The notes beneath the pieces are model-generated. The model was given only the letters and a program-made list of their open reading frames with translations, searched no databases and was not told where the DNA came from. Of a DNA stretch of 10,585 bases, positions 1 to 7,043 are shown piece by piece. The DNA comes from UBA1067 sp963661055 (GTDB taxonomy: Bacteria; Verrucomicrobiota; Kiritimatiellia; RFP12; UBA1067). The translations under genes were made by a program, and so were the position numbers. Each line of letters opens with the position of its first letter. Position 1 is the first letter of the stretch. Where the stretch lies: positions 1 to 10,585 of the forward strand of contig CAVLAC010000080.1 in NCBI GenBank assembly GCA_963661055.1, in the 5' to 3' direction.

Positions 1-641
1 AATTCCCGCAGAGTGACAACCCCCTTCACGGACGCGGCACTTTCTGCCACGCTCGGACGCAAGCGACGGATGAGTAACACGACGGCGAGGAGGAGTACGC
101 AAAGGACAGTAAAGCGGTTGAGTCCCTGCATAAGACTACGCCACCCAACTGCCGCGAGTGCCTTTTCACAGAGGGACGATGTGCCGAGAAGCGTGCCACC
201 ATAACTGAAGATGTAGAAGCCCCCCAACAACGGAGCAAACAGGCGGCGGTCAAACTCGACATCGAGGAGCTTGAGGAGGGTCAGGTAATTGATGGTTCTG
301 CCGCCTCCATTCAAGAATGAGCCGAGGTAGACGAGCGGAAGCGAAGTCTGGGAATAGAGGAGCCACTCACCAAAGACCTGTAGGACTACGCCCGGGAGGA
401 TTATCCGTCGCCACCCCCAGCGGTCAATAAGAAAGCCCGTGAAACCCACAAAAAGGAGGCAACCGAAGACCCCCGAGGAAGCAACTGCCGCGACTTGCGC
501 CGCGCTCGCGTTGAGGTCGACACGCAAAGCATCGAAGGTCATCCCTGGAACTGCCGCGCGGGTTGCCGCGCCGACGAGATAAACGAGCGCGGCAGGCAGG
601 AAAAGTGCCGCGATCGCGGCAAATGGTGAGCCTTTCCTCAT
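1..641 (-). CDS. MFS transporter, N-terminal half (cut by window edge)
   Basis: The frame is open from an ATG at 641 to the window edge, giving 213 residues with no stop, so the C-terminal half lies outside. The product looks like the first six-helix half of a major facilitator superfamily carrier in the inner membrane. Hydrophobic segments lie near residues 7-30, 47-71, 80-96, 101-121, 136-155 and 176-192. The loop between helices 2 and 3 carries the MFS motif A pattern (G69, D73, R74, G76, R78, R79). The ATG overlaps the TGA of the MATE gene as ATGA, and no Shine-Dalgarno sequence is visible, so translation is probably coupled to the MATE gene. The overlap and the position of helix 1 support this start. 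The substrate cannot be read from this half. The family is clear; the specific role is unknown. Confidence 0.88.
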   Translation of the reverse strand, partial: MRKGSPFAAIAALFLPAALVYLVGAATRAAVPGMTFDALRVDLNASAAQVAAVASSGVFGCLLFVGFTGFLIDRWGWRRIILPGVVLQVFGEWLLYSQTSLPLVYLGSFLNGGGRTINYLTLLKLLDVEFDRRLFAPLLGGFYIFSYGGTLLGTSSLCEKALAAVGWRSLMQGLNRFTVLCVLLLAVVLLIRRLRPSVAESAASVKGVVTLRE

Positions 642-1978
642 GTGACGTGCGACGCGAAACTGCGTCCGACCCACCCTTTCGTATGCCAACGGCGCAAAAG
701 TACAATGCCGCGTAGGTTCTCATCGAGCGCAAAGGCAATCCACGCCCCCACGAGCCCCCACTTAAAGGGTATTGCAAAGAGCCAGCCAAGCCCCACCGCG
801 ACACCCCACTGGAAGATTATGCCCACGATGAGCGGATACACCGCGTCACCCGCCGAACGCAAGGTGCCGCACGCGAAAATGTTCCGTACCCGCCCAATCT
901 CTAGGACGCAGTCAATCCAGAGGATGATTACGCCAAGTCGCACCACCTCGGGATTGTGCGAGAGCGCGGCAAATATCCACGGACCGCCCATCGCGAGGAA
1001 GATACTGCAAGTAAGCGTAATTATCATACTGCGTCCAAGAAAGTAGTTGCCCATAAGATAGGCGGGCGTATACCGTTCGCGTCCGACGAGGTGCCCGACA
1101 AGGATGTCGCCGCCCTGCGTGATACTCACGCAAAAGAGGTAAACGAACATTATACAATTGACGGCGTAGGTGCGCACGATTAGAGCGTCCGTACTAATCT
1201 TATTCACGAAATAGGTAATGGTGACCTGCGAAAGGCTGTACGAAAGCTCCTCGCCCATCGCGGGCAAGCCAATCTTAAAGACATTGCGCACTTCGCTCCA
1301 CGGGAACGGACGAAACCACGCGAGCGGAAACTTCGGGATGTGGGTGCGGAAGTGTATGCCCGCGATAAGGGCGAAGGCGACCATACGGCTAATGGCAGTC
1401 GCCCACGCCGCGCCTGCGACACCCATTACAGGGCATCCCCAGTGTCCGAAAATCATCGCGTAGTCGCCGAGCGCATTCACGACATTAGCGAGCGCCGTCA
1501 CGATCATCGGGGCTTTCACGCGGTCTACGCTGCGAAGGGACGCGGTAAACGCGAAGGTAATGGACTGGAAGAACGAAAGAGAGCCTGTAATCCGTAAATA
1601 CACCGCGCCATCTTCTACAAGGGCCTCGCGGAGCCCCATCAAACGGACGATGTCCTCGGCATAGAAATAGAGCGCGGCACTTACGACGAGTCCCGCGAGC
1701 GCATTTATGATGAGCGCAATACCCACGACTTGCACGAGCCGCTTGCGAAGCCCTGCCCCATGATACTGGGCGCAGACAATCCCCGCACCCGAGGAGACGA
1801 ACTGGTACACGAGGAAGACGAGCATAATTATTTGGTTATCGAGTCCAACTGCCGCGACGGCATTGTCGCTATAGCGCGACAACATCAGCGTATCCACGAA
1901 GCCGACGAGCATCACGAGCGCGACTTCCATAAAGATCGGAACGGTTAATCGCCGCAATTGTGTCTTCAGCGAGTCCAT
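638..1978 (-). CDS. MATE-family multidrug/Na+ (or H+) antiporter
   Basis: This is a 446-residue polytopic membrane protein, the usual length for the multidrug and toxin extrusion family, which exports organic compounds in exchange for Na+ or H+. The N-terminus (LTVPIFMEVALVMLVGFVDT) is typical of MATE helix 1, with the conserved pattern of a proline followed by a helix and then D29 in the VDT segment. Two homologous six-helix bundles are evident, the second starting near residue 230 (KIGLPAMGEELSYSLSQV). The segment TLRSAGDAVYPL, near residue 370, matches the conserved loop seen before the last helices. The start lies 3 nt after the TAA of the U32 gene, with a weak GAG-containing ribosome site within that gene's end. 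Its TGA overlaps the MFS start. The family is secure; the substrate is unknown. Confidence 0.93.
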   Translation of the reverse strand: MDSLKTQLRRLTVPIFMEVALVMLVGFVDTLMLSRYSDNAVAAVGLDNQIIMLVFLVYQFVSSGAGIVCAQYHGAGLRKRLVQVVGIALIINALAGLVVSAALYFYAEDIVRLMGLREALVEDGAVYLRITGSLSFFQSITFAFTASLRSVDRVKAPMIVTALANVVNALGDYAMIFGHWGCPVMGVAGAAWATAISRMVAFALIAGIHFRTHIPKFPLAWFRPFPWSEVRNVFKIGLPAMGEELSYSLSQVTITYFVNKISTDALIVRTYAVNCIMFVYLFCVSITQGGDILVGHLVGRERYTPAYLMGNYFLGRSMIITLTCSIFLAMGGPWIFAALSHNPEVVRLGVIILWIDCVLEIGRVRNIFACGTLRSAGDAVYPLIVGIIFQWGVAVGLGWLFAIPFKWGLVGAWIAFALDENLRGIVLLRRWHTKGWVGRSFASHVT

Positions 1979-1981
1979 AAC

Positions 1982-3232
1982 TTAGCTCTTTTGAGGGTCT
2001 CTTTTCTCCACAAAGAACACCTTATCCCCAACGCGGCAACGCGGACACGCAAAAGTCGCCCATTCGCCGCGCTTCACGACTAACGGTCTCTCCTCATCGC
2101 GACGCAATTCCCCAAGCGTCATCTCAATTACGCCCGTCGTTGCGCCGTGAATCTGTATCTCGTCCCCGACGCGCAATTCGTGGTCGTGGATGAGCACCTG
2201 CACGACCCCCGCCTTGGCAAAATAGTCCTTCACCACCCCCGCGTGCCGCTTAACTGTCGTCGCGCACGAGTTTTCCGCCGAAGTGAATTGGTCTTCGCCA
2301 GGTCTGCCGTAGAACATCCCTTTCGAGAACTCCCGATGGAAGACTCGCGACACATCCCGCGTCAGTTCAGCCACCAATTCGGGCGTATAAGTACCCTCCG
2401 CCACTGCATCCACGGCGCGGCGGTAGGCGCGGGTGCAAGTCGCCACATAATCAGCATTCCGTGCCCGCCCTTCTATCTTGAAACTGGCGATGCCCGCCGC
2501 CATAAGTTTATCTATGAAGCTCAAAGAGCAGAGGTCCTTCGTGGAAAGCACCGTATGCGGCTCGACTTCAAACTCGGTTGTGGCATCGTGGATGGGCTTA
2601 CCTTCGGCGTCCGTATAGAAATCGACCGCCCGCACGACGAAGCGGCGGCGGCACGGCTGATGGCACTCCCCACGGCAAGCACTCTTGCCGAAGGTAATGT
2701 GGCTCATAAGACACCGCCCTGATTCCGCAACACATTGGGCGCCGTGAACAAAGCACTCCACCTCAATCCCCGTTTCGCGAATTATCTGGGCGACTTCTTT
2801 GAGCGTGCATTCCCGCGCCAAGACAACCCGCGTCGCCCCTTGGGACATCACAAAGCGTACCGCGTCCGCATTCGAGAGGGAAAGTTGGGTTGAGATGTGA
2901 ATAGGAATACCCGCCTTTTTGCAAAGAGCGACGACTCCCCAGTCCGCGACAATGACCGCATCCACATAGGGCTTCGCAAGGGCAATAATTTCGGCGACTT
3001 TCTCCTGCTCACCCTCGAACATAATTGCGTTTAGGGTGAGATACGCCTTCACCCCCCGCGCATGACAACGCGCGGCAATTTCGGGTAAGTCACTCGGCTT
3101 AAAGTTCACGCCGCTCCGCGCCCGCATATTAAGGATGCCGAGTCCAAAATAGACGGCATCCGCCCCTGCGTCCAATGCCGCTTGCAGGCAGATAAAGTCG
3201 CCGACTGGCGCAAGTATCTCAGGCTTTTTCAC
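1982..3232 (-). CDS. trhP: U32 peptidase-family protein, TrhP-like tRNA U34 hydroxylation factor
   Basis: This 416-residue protein carries the U32 signature ECFVHGAQC...GRCLMS (residues 159-176), and a second conserved block, SFKIEGRARNADYVAT (250-265). Proteins called U32 peptidases include TrhP (YegQ; YrrN/YrrO in Bacillus), which helps form 5-hydroxyuridine at tRNA position 34, RlhA (23S rRNA hydroxylation) and UbiU/UbiV. The ligands of their 4Fe-4S cluster correspond here to C167, C174, C190 and C235. Length and the KIEGR block favour TrhP over RlhA, which is longer. An extra CPRC pair (C396, C399) sits in the C-terminal domain. The start is GTG at 3232, sharing GTGA with the stop of the small upstream gene, with AAAGGA at 3244-3249 eleven bases upstream. 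The family is firm; assignment to TrhP rather than another U32 subgroup is likely but unproven. Confidence 0.88.
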   Translation of the reverse strand: MKKPEILAPVGDFICLQAALDAGADAVYFGLGILNMRARSGVNFKPSDLPEIAARCHARGVKAYLTLNAIMFEGEQEKVAEIIALAKPYVDAVIVADWGVVALCKKAGIPIHISTQLSLSNADAVRFVMSQGATRVVLARECTLKEVAQIIRETGIEVECFVHGAQCVAESGRCLMSHITFGKSACRGECHQPCRRRFVVRAVDFYTDAEGKPIHDATTEFEVEPHTVLSTKDLCSLSFIDKLMAAGIASFKIEGRARNADYVATCTRAYRRAVDAVAEGTYTPELVAELTRDVSRVFHREFSKGMFYGRPGEDQFTSAENSCATTVKRHAGVVKDYFAKAGVVQVLIHDHELRVGDEIQIHGATTGVIEMTLGELRRDEERPLVVKRGEWATFACPRCRVGDKVFFVEKRDPQKS

Positions 3233-3414
3233 TTATCAAGGAGTCCTTTAAGCTCTTTTTCCTTAGCCACTTTCGCCTTTTGGATATCTAGTAGCCGCCC
3301 CGATCGCTCCCGTGCGCGGCGGTAGATCTCCTCGAGGGTATCTAGGCACTTCTCTCTGCCGCGCCAAAATGGGATGGGCCCTAGGCGCATAAGAATAGGC
3401 GTTTCAATCTTCAT
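3229..3414 (-). CDS. Small protein of unknown function (61 aa) in the SNF2/SWIM operon
   Basis: I do not recognise this protein. It has 61 residues from ATG at 3414, or 62 if the adjacent TTG at 3417 is used. It begins with a short hydrophobic, proline-bearing stretch (MKIETPILMRLGPIPFW), followed by a charged region rich in Lys, Arg and Glu that should form a helix (about residues 23-60). It has no membrane segment and a single cysteine. Three facts support it as real: a strong GGAGGA site at 3423-3428 placed 8 nt before the ATG, an 11-nt overlap with the SWIM gene upstream, and a GTGA overlap of its stop with the U32 start. The contiguous operon would otherwise have a gap of about 170 nt here. 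It could be a small partner of the SWIM/SNF2 proteins or of the U32 enzyme; this is not determinable here. Confidence 0.75.
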   Translation of the reverse strand: MKIETPILMRLGPIPFWRGREKCLDTLEEIYRRARERSGRLLDIQKAKVAKEKELKGLLDK

Positions 3415-3991
3415 CAACTAAATCCTCCACTGTTATGCCGCGTGCCTCCAAAAGTGTGAGCGGACGCCGCGCAATTTCCTCCCCGAGAATGATGAGAACG
3501 GCGCACGCGTGCTTGCATGGGTTCGCATAGTCGGGGCAATTACACGCGGTCGTTACATCGTACTTGCCAGGACCTAGCTTCGTGCCCAAGAAAAGCGAGA
3601 AACCTTCCTGACGGAATATGTCCTCGATTTCCATCGGCAAATCGTCCGCCAAAAGCCGCGCCACGAAGATAGGCTCGCGGCGAATCGCGGCAATGAGGCG
3701 TTCCCTAACCTCGCCCTCGGGCGTACGGAAGTCTACCGTCACCTTATAAGGCTCGGGACGCGTCCCCACCACCGTCGCGTCAATGTGAGGGCCGCGCATT
3801 TCCATCTTCGTAATCTGCCCCGTCGCCGCGTAGAGCCGTCCGCGCGTAAAGCGTCCGCCGAGTTGCATATCCTCAAGCGCGTGGAGCCACCGCGCCGCCC
3901 ACCACGTGCGCACCATCCCACTGCGCGTTTCTTGCGCACGGATTCCTGGTGCAAAATAGGGCACTCGCAGAGGATAGCGTTTACGACTCAT
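3404..3991 (-). CDS. SWIM zinc-finger protein, SNF2-associated
   Basis: This 195-residue protein has a C-terminal SWIM finger of the form CxCx(6)CxH: C150, C152, C159 and H161. SWIM domains bind zinc and mediate DNA or protein contacts. The N-terminal part includes MVRTWWAARWLHALE (26-40), which from memory is typical of bacterial SWIM proteins encoded beside SNF2-family ATPases. The middle (45-140) looks like a mixed alpha/beta domain with a basic character. The ATG overlaps the TGA of the SNF2 gene as ATGA, and no good ribosome site is visible, so its translation probably depends on that of the SNF2 gene. Together they plausibly form one complex that remodels or unwinds protein-DNA or RNA-DNA structures. 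That functional statement is inference from pairing; the domain call is secure. Confidence 0.9.
   Translation of the reverse strand: MSRKRYPLRVPYFAPGIRAQETRSGMVRTWWAARWLHALEDMQLGGRFTRGRLYAATGQITKMEMRGPHIDATVVGTRPEPYKVTVDFRTPEGEVRERLIAAIRREPIFVARLLADDLPMEIEDIFRQEGFSLFLGTKLGPGKYDVTTACNCPDYANPCKHACAVLIILGEEIARRPLTLLEARGITVEDLVDED
3423..3428 (-). promoter_or_regulatory. Ribosome binding site of the 61-aa protein gene
   Basis: The minus strand reads GGAGGA, 8 nt before ATG 3414 and 5 nt before TTG 3417. It lies inside the end of the SWIM gene. It is the strongest single argument that the small frame is translated. ATG is preferred as the commoner start codon, though both spacings are acceptable. 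Confidence 0.65.
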
Positions 3992-6360
3992 AACTTAACA
4001 AGATCGTTAATTTCCTCAATCTTAAGACTCTTCAAGAAGCTCTCGCCGCCCGTCACAAGCGTGCCCGCAACTTGGCGCTTCTTCTCTAGAAGTTGGTCAA
4101 TGCGCTCCTCGAGGGTACCTTCCGTAATAATCGTATGGACGATTACCGTCTGAGTCTGCCCGATACGGTGGGCACGGTCCGTCGCCTGATTCTCAACGGC
4201 GGGATTCCACCATCTATCAAAGTGAATAACATGCGTCGCCTTCGTGAGGTTGAGACCGAAGCCTCCAGCCCGCAGGGACAAGACGAAGGCGCACGAACCT
4301 TCCTTATTGAACGCGTCAATTTCCTTTTGCCGTTGCGCCGATGTGAGCCCTCCGTGCAAATAGGGGACGCGGCACTTGAAGCGCTCCTTAATTGCCGCGA
4401 CAATGCGTGTTGCCACCTTTACATACTGCGTAAAGATAAGGACGCTTTCCCCCGCGGCAAAGATGGTCTCCAGCAAATCGAGCGTGAGCGAAATCTTGTT
4501 CTCACCATCACAGACGAGCTTAAGCGCCGTGAGAAGCGCGAGAACATCGCCCTTGCGGCACCCATCCTTGCAGAATGTCGCATAAGTCTCCTCATACTCG
4601 CGGCGTTGGAAGTCTCCCAATTCGCAATACTCCTTAATCTCGCGCTTCGGACCAAGTGTGCGCGAAATATCGGGGTCAGTCTTCAGGCGGCGCAAGACGA
4701 AAGGCTCGAGGGCATGACTGAGGCGCTTGCCCTCCATGCAATTAGGATTCTTCGCGAGCGGCTTCACAAACCGCTGTTCAAAGTCCTTGCGCACGCCCAA
4801 GAAGCCTGGGTTAAGATAGTCCTCAAGGCACCAAATATCGAGTGCCGAATTCTCGACGGGCGTGCCCGTCAACATCACACGCCGCTTGGCGGGCAAGATA
4901 CGAATAAGCCGCGCGAGATGGGTCTCAGGATTCTTCGCCGCCTGCGCTTCATCAAGCACGACCGCTCCCCACGTGCACCACTTCCACGCGGGCCAATCGC
5001 GCACAAACAACGGATAGTTCGTGATGACCACATCCACCTCATCGGTCATCTCACGGAACTTTGTCGTCCGTAGCCGCTTATCACCGAGATGGACATACAC
5101 CTTAAGGGACGGAGCAAATGTCGCGAATTCGCGCCGCCAATTCGGGACGACCGAGAGAGGTGCCACCACGAGAAGCGGTCCCTCGCCTTTAGTCCGCGTC
5201 AATAAATGCCACGCGATCGTCTGAATCGTCTTACCAAGCCCCATATCGTCCGCGAGGAGTGCGCCAAAGCCATAGTCCGTCAGAAACTTCATCCACGCAA
5301 CGCCGCGCTCTTGATAATCAAGGAGCTTACCCTTAAACTCAGGGATGGCGGTTGGAATCTTAACGCCATTCCAGCCTTGTGATTTGAGTTTACCTAGTAA
5401 GCCGTGAAGCCAACCGTGCGCATTCGCAGTATCGAGCGTAAAGCCCTGATACGAGCCAATGCCCATCGCATGACCGAGGGCTTCCGCCGCCGTTAATTCA
5501 CATTTATTGCACTTCTCCAGCGCCCGCAGGGCTTGCTTGAGGATGTCGCGGTTGACACGCACCCAGTGTTCGCGAAAGAAGACATAGTCCGAACCTTGGT
5601 CGAGCAAGAAACGAACTTCCATCGCTGAGACGCGCTGTCCAGCGATTCTCACGACAAGTGACGCGGGGATGCGCGTCGCCGTGCTACTTTTCTTACTCGA
5701 AGCGGGGCACCACTCAGGATCTTTTAGCTCGAACTCAGCCGTAACCGTGAGCGCATCGGGCGAACCATAAACAGGGTAGCCCGCCTCATGAAGATCACGA
5801 AACCCGACACGCGCAAAAGTTTCCGCTTCGTCTGGCGTAAGTATCGCGCAAAGCTGAGCGAGAGAATTCCTTGTGCGCAGGCCCTTTAGGGGCGAAAAGA
5901 CACACGCCGCCTGCCCGAGCGCACGCAGTCCCGCCCGCCCTTTGGGAGTTGGCACGCTAAGCGTAAAGTGCTCGCCCTTCGGAGCCTTCTCTTTCGCTTC
6001 AAAGGTTATCTCGAGCTTAGACCGCGCGACGACATCCGCTTGCGCGACACCATTCCACGCTTCAATTTCTTTCGCAAATGCCGCGAGTTCTTTCTCATCG
6101 CCCTTCACAAGCCCCGTCTCACTGCGAAGAGCCGTAATCCAAGCGTCCGCGAGCGTATCAAAGCGCTGCTTCTCGGCATTCTTTGTGAAAGGTGTCATCC
6201 CCGCACGCCGCACAAACTCATCAAGTGCCGCGTCCGCAGCACCTTCCGCCGTGCGCCACCGCGCGTGCCAGCCATCTTTCTCACGAACCAAGCACGGAAC
6301 ATAAGCGCCGCGATTGATTCGCTCGAGCATTTCATTCCGACTCTGTTCCGCTGGAGTCAT
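3988..6360 (-). CDS. SNF2-family (Swi2/Snf2) DNA-dependent ATPase / helicase-like protein
   Basis: This 790-residue protein has a complete two-lobe superfamily 2 ATPase core from about residue 340. Q/N-terminal block LLDYQERGVAWM (347-358), motif I DDMGLGKT (371-378), Ia LLVVAPLSVVPNW (396-408), motif II DEAQ (470-473), motif III LTGTP (497-501), motif IV LIFTQY (641-646), motif V around 697-706 and motif VI ATDRAHRIGQ (727-736) are all present, so ATPase activity is expected. Such proteins translocate on duplex DNA and displace bound proteins. The N-terminal 330 residues contain a segment (about 228-280) resembling the SNF2-associated DUF3670 region, including HWVRVNRDIL. The usual CNHP-like motif before lobe 2 is replaced by CDGE (617-620). 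The ATG at 6360 is backed by GGAGG at 6370-6374, 9 nt upstream, inside the preceding gene (29-nt overlap). The family is secure; the cellular role is unknown. Confidence 0.95.
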   Translation of the reverse strand: MTPAEQSRNEMLERINRGAYVPCLVREKDGWHARWRTAEGAADAALDEFVRRAGMTPFTKNAEKQRFDTLADAWITALRSETGLVKGDEKELAAFAKEIEAWNGVAQADVVARSKLEITFEAKEKAPKGEHFTLSVPTPKGRAGLRALGQAACVFSPLKGLRTRNSLAQLCAILTPDEAETFARVGFRDLHEAGYPVYGSPDALTVTAEFELKDPEWCPASSKKSSTATRIPASLVVRIAGQRVSAMEVRFLLDQGSDYVFFREHWVRVNRDILKQALRALEKCNKCELTAAEALGHAMGIGSYQGFTLDTANAHGWLHGLLGKLKSQGWNGVKIPTAIPEFKGKLLDYQERGVAWMKFLTDYGFGALLADDMGLGKTIQTIAWHLLTRTKGEGPLLVVAPLSVVPNWRREFATFAPSLKVYVHLGDKRLRTTKFREMTDEVDVVITNYPLFVRDWPAWKWCTWGAVVLDEAQAAKNPETHLARLIRILPAKRRVMLTGTPVENSALDIWCLEDYLNPGFLGVRKDFEQRFVKPLAKNPNCMEGKRLSHALEPFVLRRLKTDPDISRTLGPKREIKEYCELGDFQRREYEETYATFCKDGCRKGDVLALLTALKLVCDGENKISLTLDLLETIFAAGESVLIFTQYVKVATRIVAAIKERFKCRVPYLHGGLTSAQRQKEIDAFNKEGSCAFVLSLRAGGFGLNLTKATHVIHFDRWWNPAVENQATDRAHRIGQTQTVIVHTIITEGTLEERIDQLLEKKRQVAGTLVTGGESFLKSLKIEEINDLVKL

Positions 6361-6910
6361 CGCTTGTTGCCTCCGCCGCTTCTTCCTCGCGCCCTACTTC
6401 GCCCAGTGTCTTCGTTCCCGAGAGAAGTGCCACGACTTGTTGCTGAACCTCTGAGAGATTCTCAAGGCGCAATTGAGGGTCGAGCACCACGAAAGTATCG
6501 CCATTCTTGCGGTCCTCATAAACGCGGCGAAGAGAACCATCTTCCGCCGTGCGGGTATCGCGCTCCACGAGTATGCGGCTACGCTCGAGCATAACCGCGA
6601 GCACATAAATGACATTCTTGAGCGCGGGGTCGTCGAGCGTCACGAGGCGGCGCAGAAGTTCCCCCGCGTCCTCCTTCTTGAGTGGCTCTTTCTTCTCTTC
6701 CCGCACAGGCGCCGTGTAGACCCCATCCCAGAATGAGAAAGGCTCCCAATCACGAGGCGTAGTCTTCCAGCACTCGGGATGGCAGTCAAACCGCTCATAA
6801 CCCGAGGGCACTTCCTTCAGTGCACTCACAACGGGTGCACGATCAATGAGGGGCTTGGAGCAGAAACTGCACACATGCCCACGCGACTTTATATTCCATT
6901 CTTGCGACAT
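6332..6910 (-). CDS. Cys4 putative zinc-binding protein, conserved, unknown function (192 aa)
   Basis: I recognise the general type but not a function. An N-terminal four-cysteine site (C14-x2-C17 and C43-x3-C47, within CSFC and CHPECW) should bind zinc as a ribbon or knuckle. A hydrophobic helix (about 97-109, NVIYVLAVMLERS) follows, then a beta-rich stretch (about 110-146) and an acidic C-terminal tail (about 172-192, Glu/Asp/Ser-rich). From memory, similar proteins with Cys4, a hydrophobic helix and an xLDPxL segment occur in planctomycetes and verrucomicrobia. The frame is open further upstream, but that stretch runs through the promoter and the tRNA terminator, so I start at ATG 6910 (MSQEW). 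The predicted transcript begins on this ATG. Its last 29 nt overlap the SNF2 gene, whose ribosome site it contains. It is the first gene of the seven-gene unit. Confidence 0.85.
   Translation of the reverse strand: MSQEWNIKSRGHVCSFCSKPLIDRAPVVSALKEVPSGYERFDCHPECWKTTPRDWEPFSFWDGVYTAPVREEKKEPLKKEDAGELLRRLVTLDDPALKNVIYVLAVMLERSRILVERDTRTAEDGSLRRVYEDRKNGDTFVVLDPQLRLENLSEVQQQVVALLSGTKTLGEVGREEEAAEATSDDSSGTESE
6370..6374 (-). promoter_or_regulatory. Ribosome binding site of the SNF2 gene, inside the upstream CDS
   Basis: A GGAGG on the minus strand lies 9 nt before the ATG at 6360. It fixes that start and shows that the 29-nt overlap with the Cys4 protein gene is genuine. The next in-frame Met, at residue 11, has no comparable site. 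Confidence 0.7.
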
Positions 6911-6916
6911 GAGATT

Positions 6917-6925
6917 ATTATACCA
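6917..6925 (-). promoter_or_regulatory. Extended -10 promoter of the seven-gene operon, predicted leaderless start
   Basis: The minus strand reads TG-G-TATAAT, with the perfect TATAAT at 6922-6917 and the TG extension at 6925-6924. Counting +1 as seven bases after the last T of the -10 box places it at 6910, the A of the ATG of the first gene. No good -35 hexamer is seen at 16-18 bp, as is common for extended -10 promoters. A CCCAC/GTGGG inverted repeat occupies the -35 area (6934-6950). Confidence 0.6.
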
Positions 6926-6933
6926 TTTTACCG

Positions 6934-6950
6934 CCCACGAAGATAGTGGG
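6934..6950. repeat. Inverted repeat over the -35 region of the operon promoter
   Basis: CCCAC (6934-6938) and GTGGG (6946-6950) are separated by 7 nt. It sits where the -35 element of the promoter at 6917-6925 would lie, so it could be a repressor or activator site, or a chance short hairpin. It has no T-tract, so it is not a terminator. Confidence 0.35.
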
Positions 6951-6969
6951 GGACTTGCAGATTTTGCAC

Positions 6970-6992
6970 TTTTTTGCCGCGCAGGCAAAAAA
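6970..6992. repeat. Perfect 9-bp inverted repeat TTTTTTGCC / GGCAAAAAA
   Basis: The arms are at 6970-6978 and 6984-6992 with a 5-nt GCGCA loop. In the minus direction it follows directly on, and shares, the T-tract of the tRNA-Ala terminator. Its A-rich right arm and T-rich left arm could extend the tract or act as a backup structure. Confidence 0.5.
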
Positions 6993-7032
6993 AAGCGCGG
7001 CGCATCGCCCAACTGCGATGAAAGCCGCTTTT
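6987..7032 (-). terminator. Intrinsic terminator of tRNA-Ala
   Basis: On the minus strand the arms AAAAGCGGC (7032-7024) and GCC-GC-GCTTTT (7001-6991) pair with a 2-nt bulge around an inner perfect stem CATCGC/GCGATG (7020-7015 with 7008-7003, loop of 6). The T-run extends to 6987. It begins 12 nt after the tRNA CCA end and separates the tRNA from the following operon promoter. Confidence 0.75.
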
Positions 7033-7043
7033 GCTATTCCTAT

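Noticed and set aside
1982..3232. A secreted collagenase-type U32 peptidase
   Set aside because: There is no signal peptide, and the Fe-S cysteine pattern and KIEGR block match the RNA-modification branch of the family.
4093..5073. A 326-codon plus-strand frame opposite the SNF2 gene
   Set aside because: It lies wholly inside the conserved ATPase core of the minus-strand gene and shows no family features of its own.
3988..6360. A phage-defence operon such as DISARM
   Set aside because: An SNF2-type helicase alone is not enough. No methyltransferase, DUF1998, phospholipase D or nuclease gene lies nearby, and the neighbours are housekeeping or transport genes.
6911..7012. N-terminal extension of the Cys4 protein by 34 residues
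   Set aside because: The frame is open, but it would run through the predicted promoter and into the tRNA-Ala terminator, and the extension has no conserved character.
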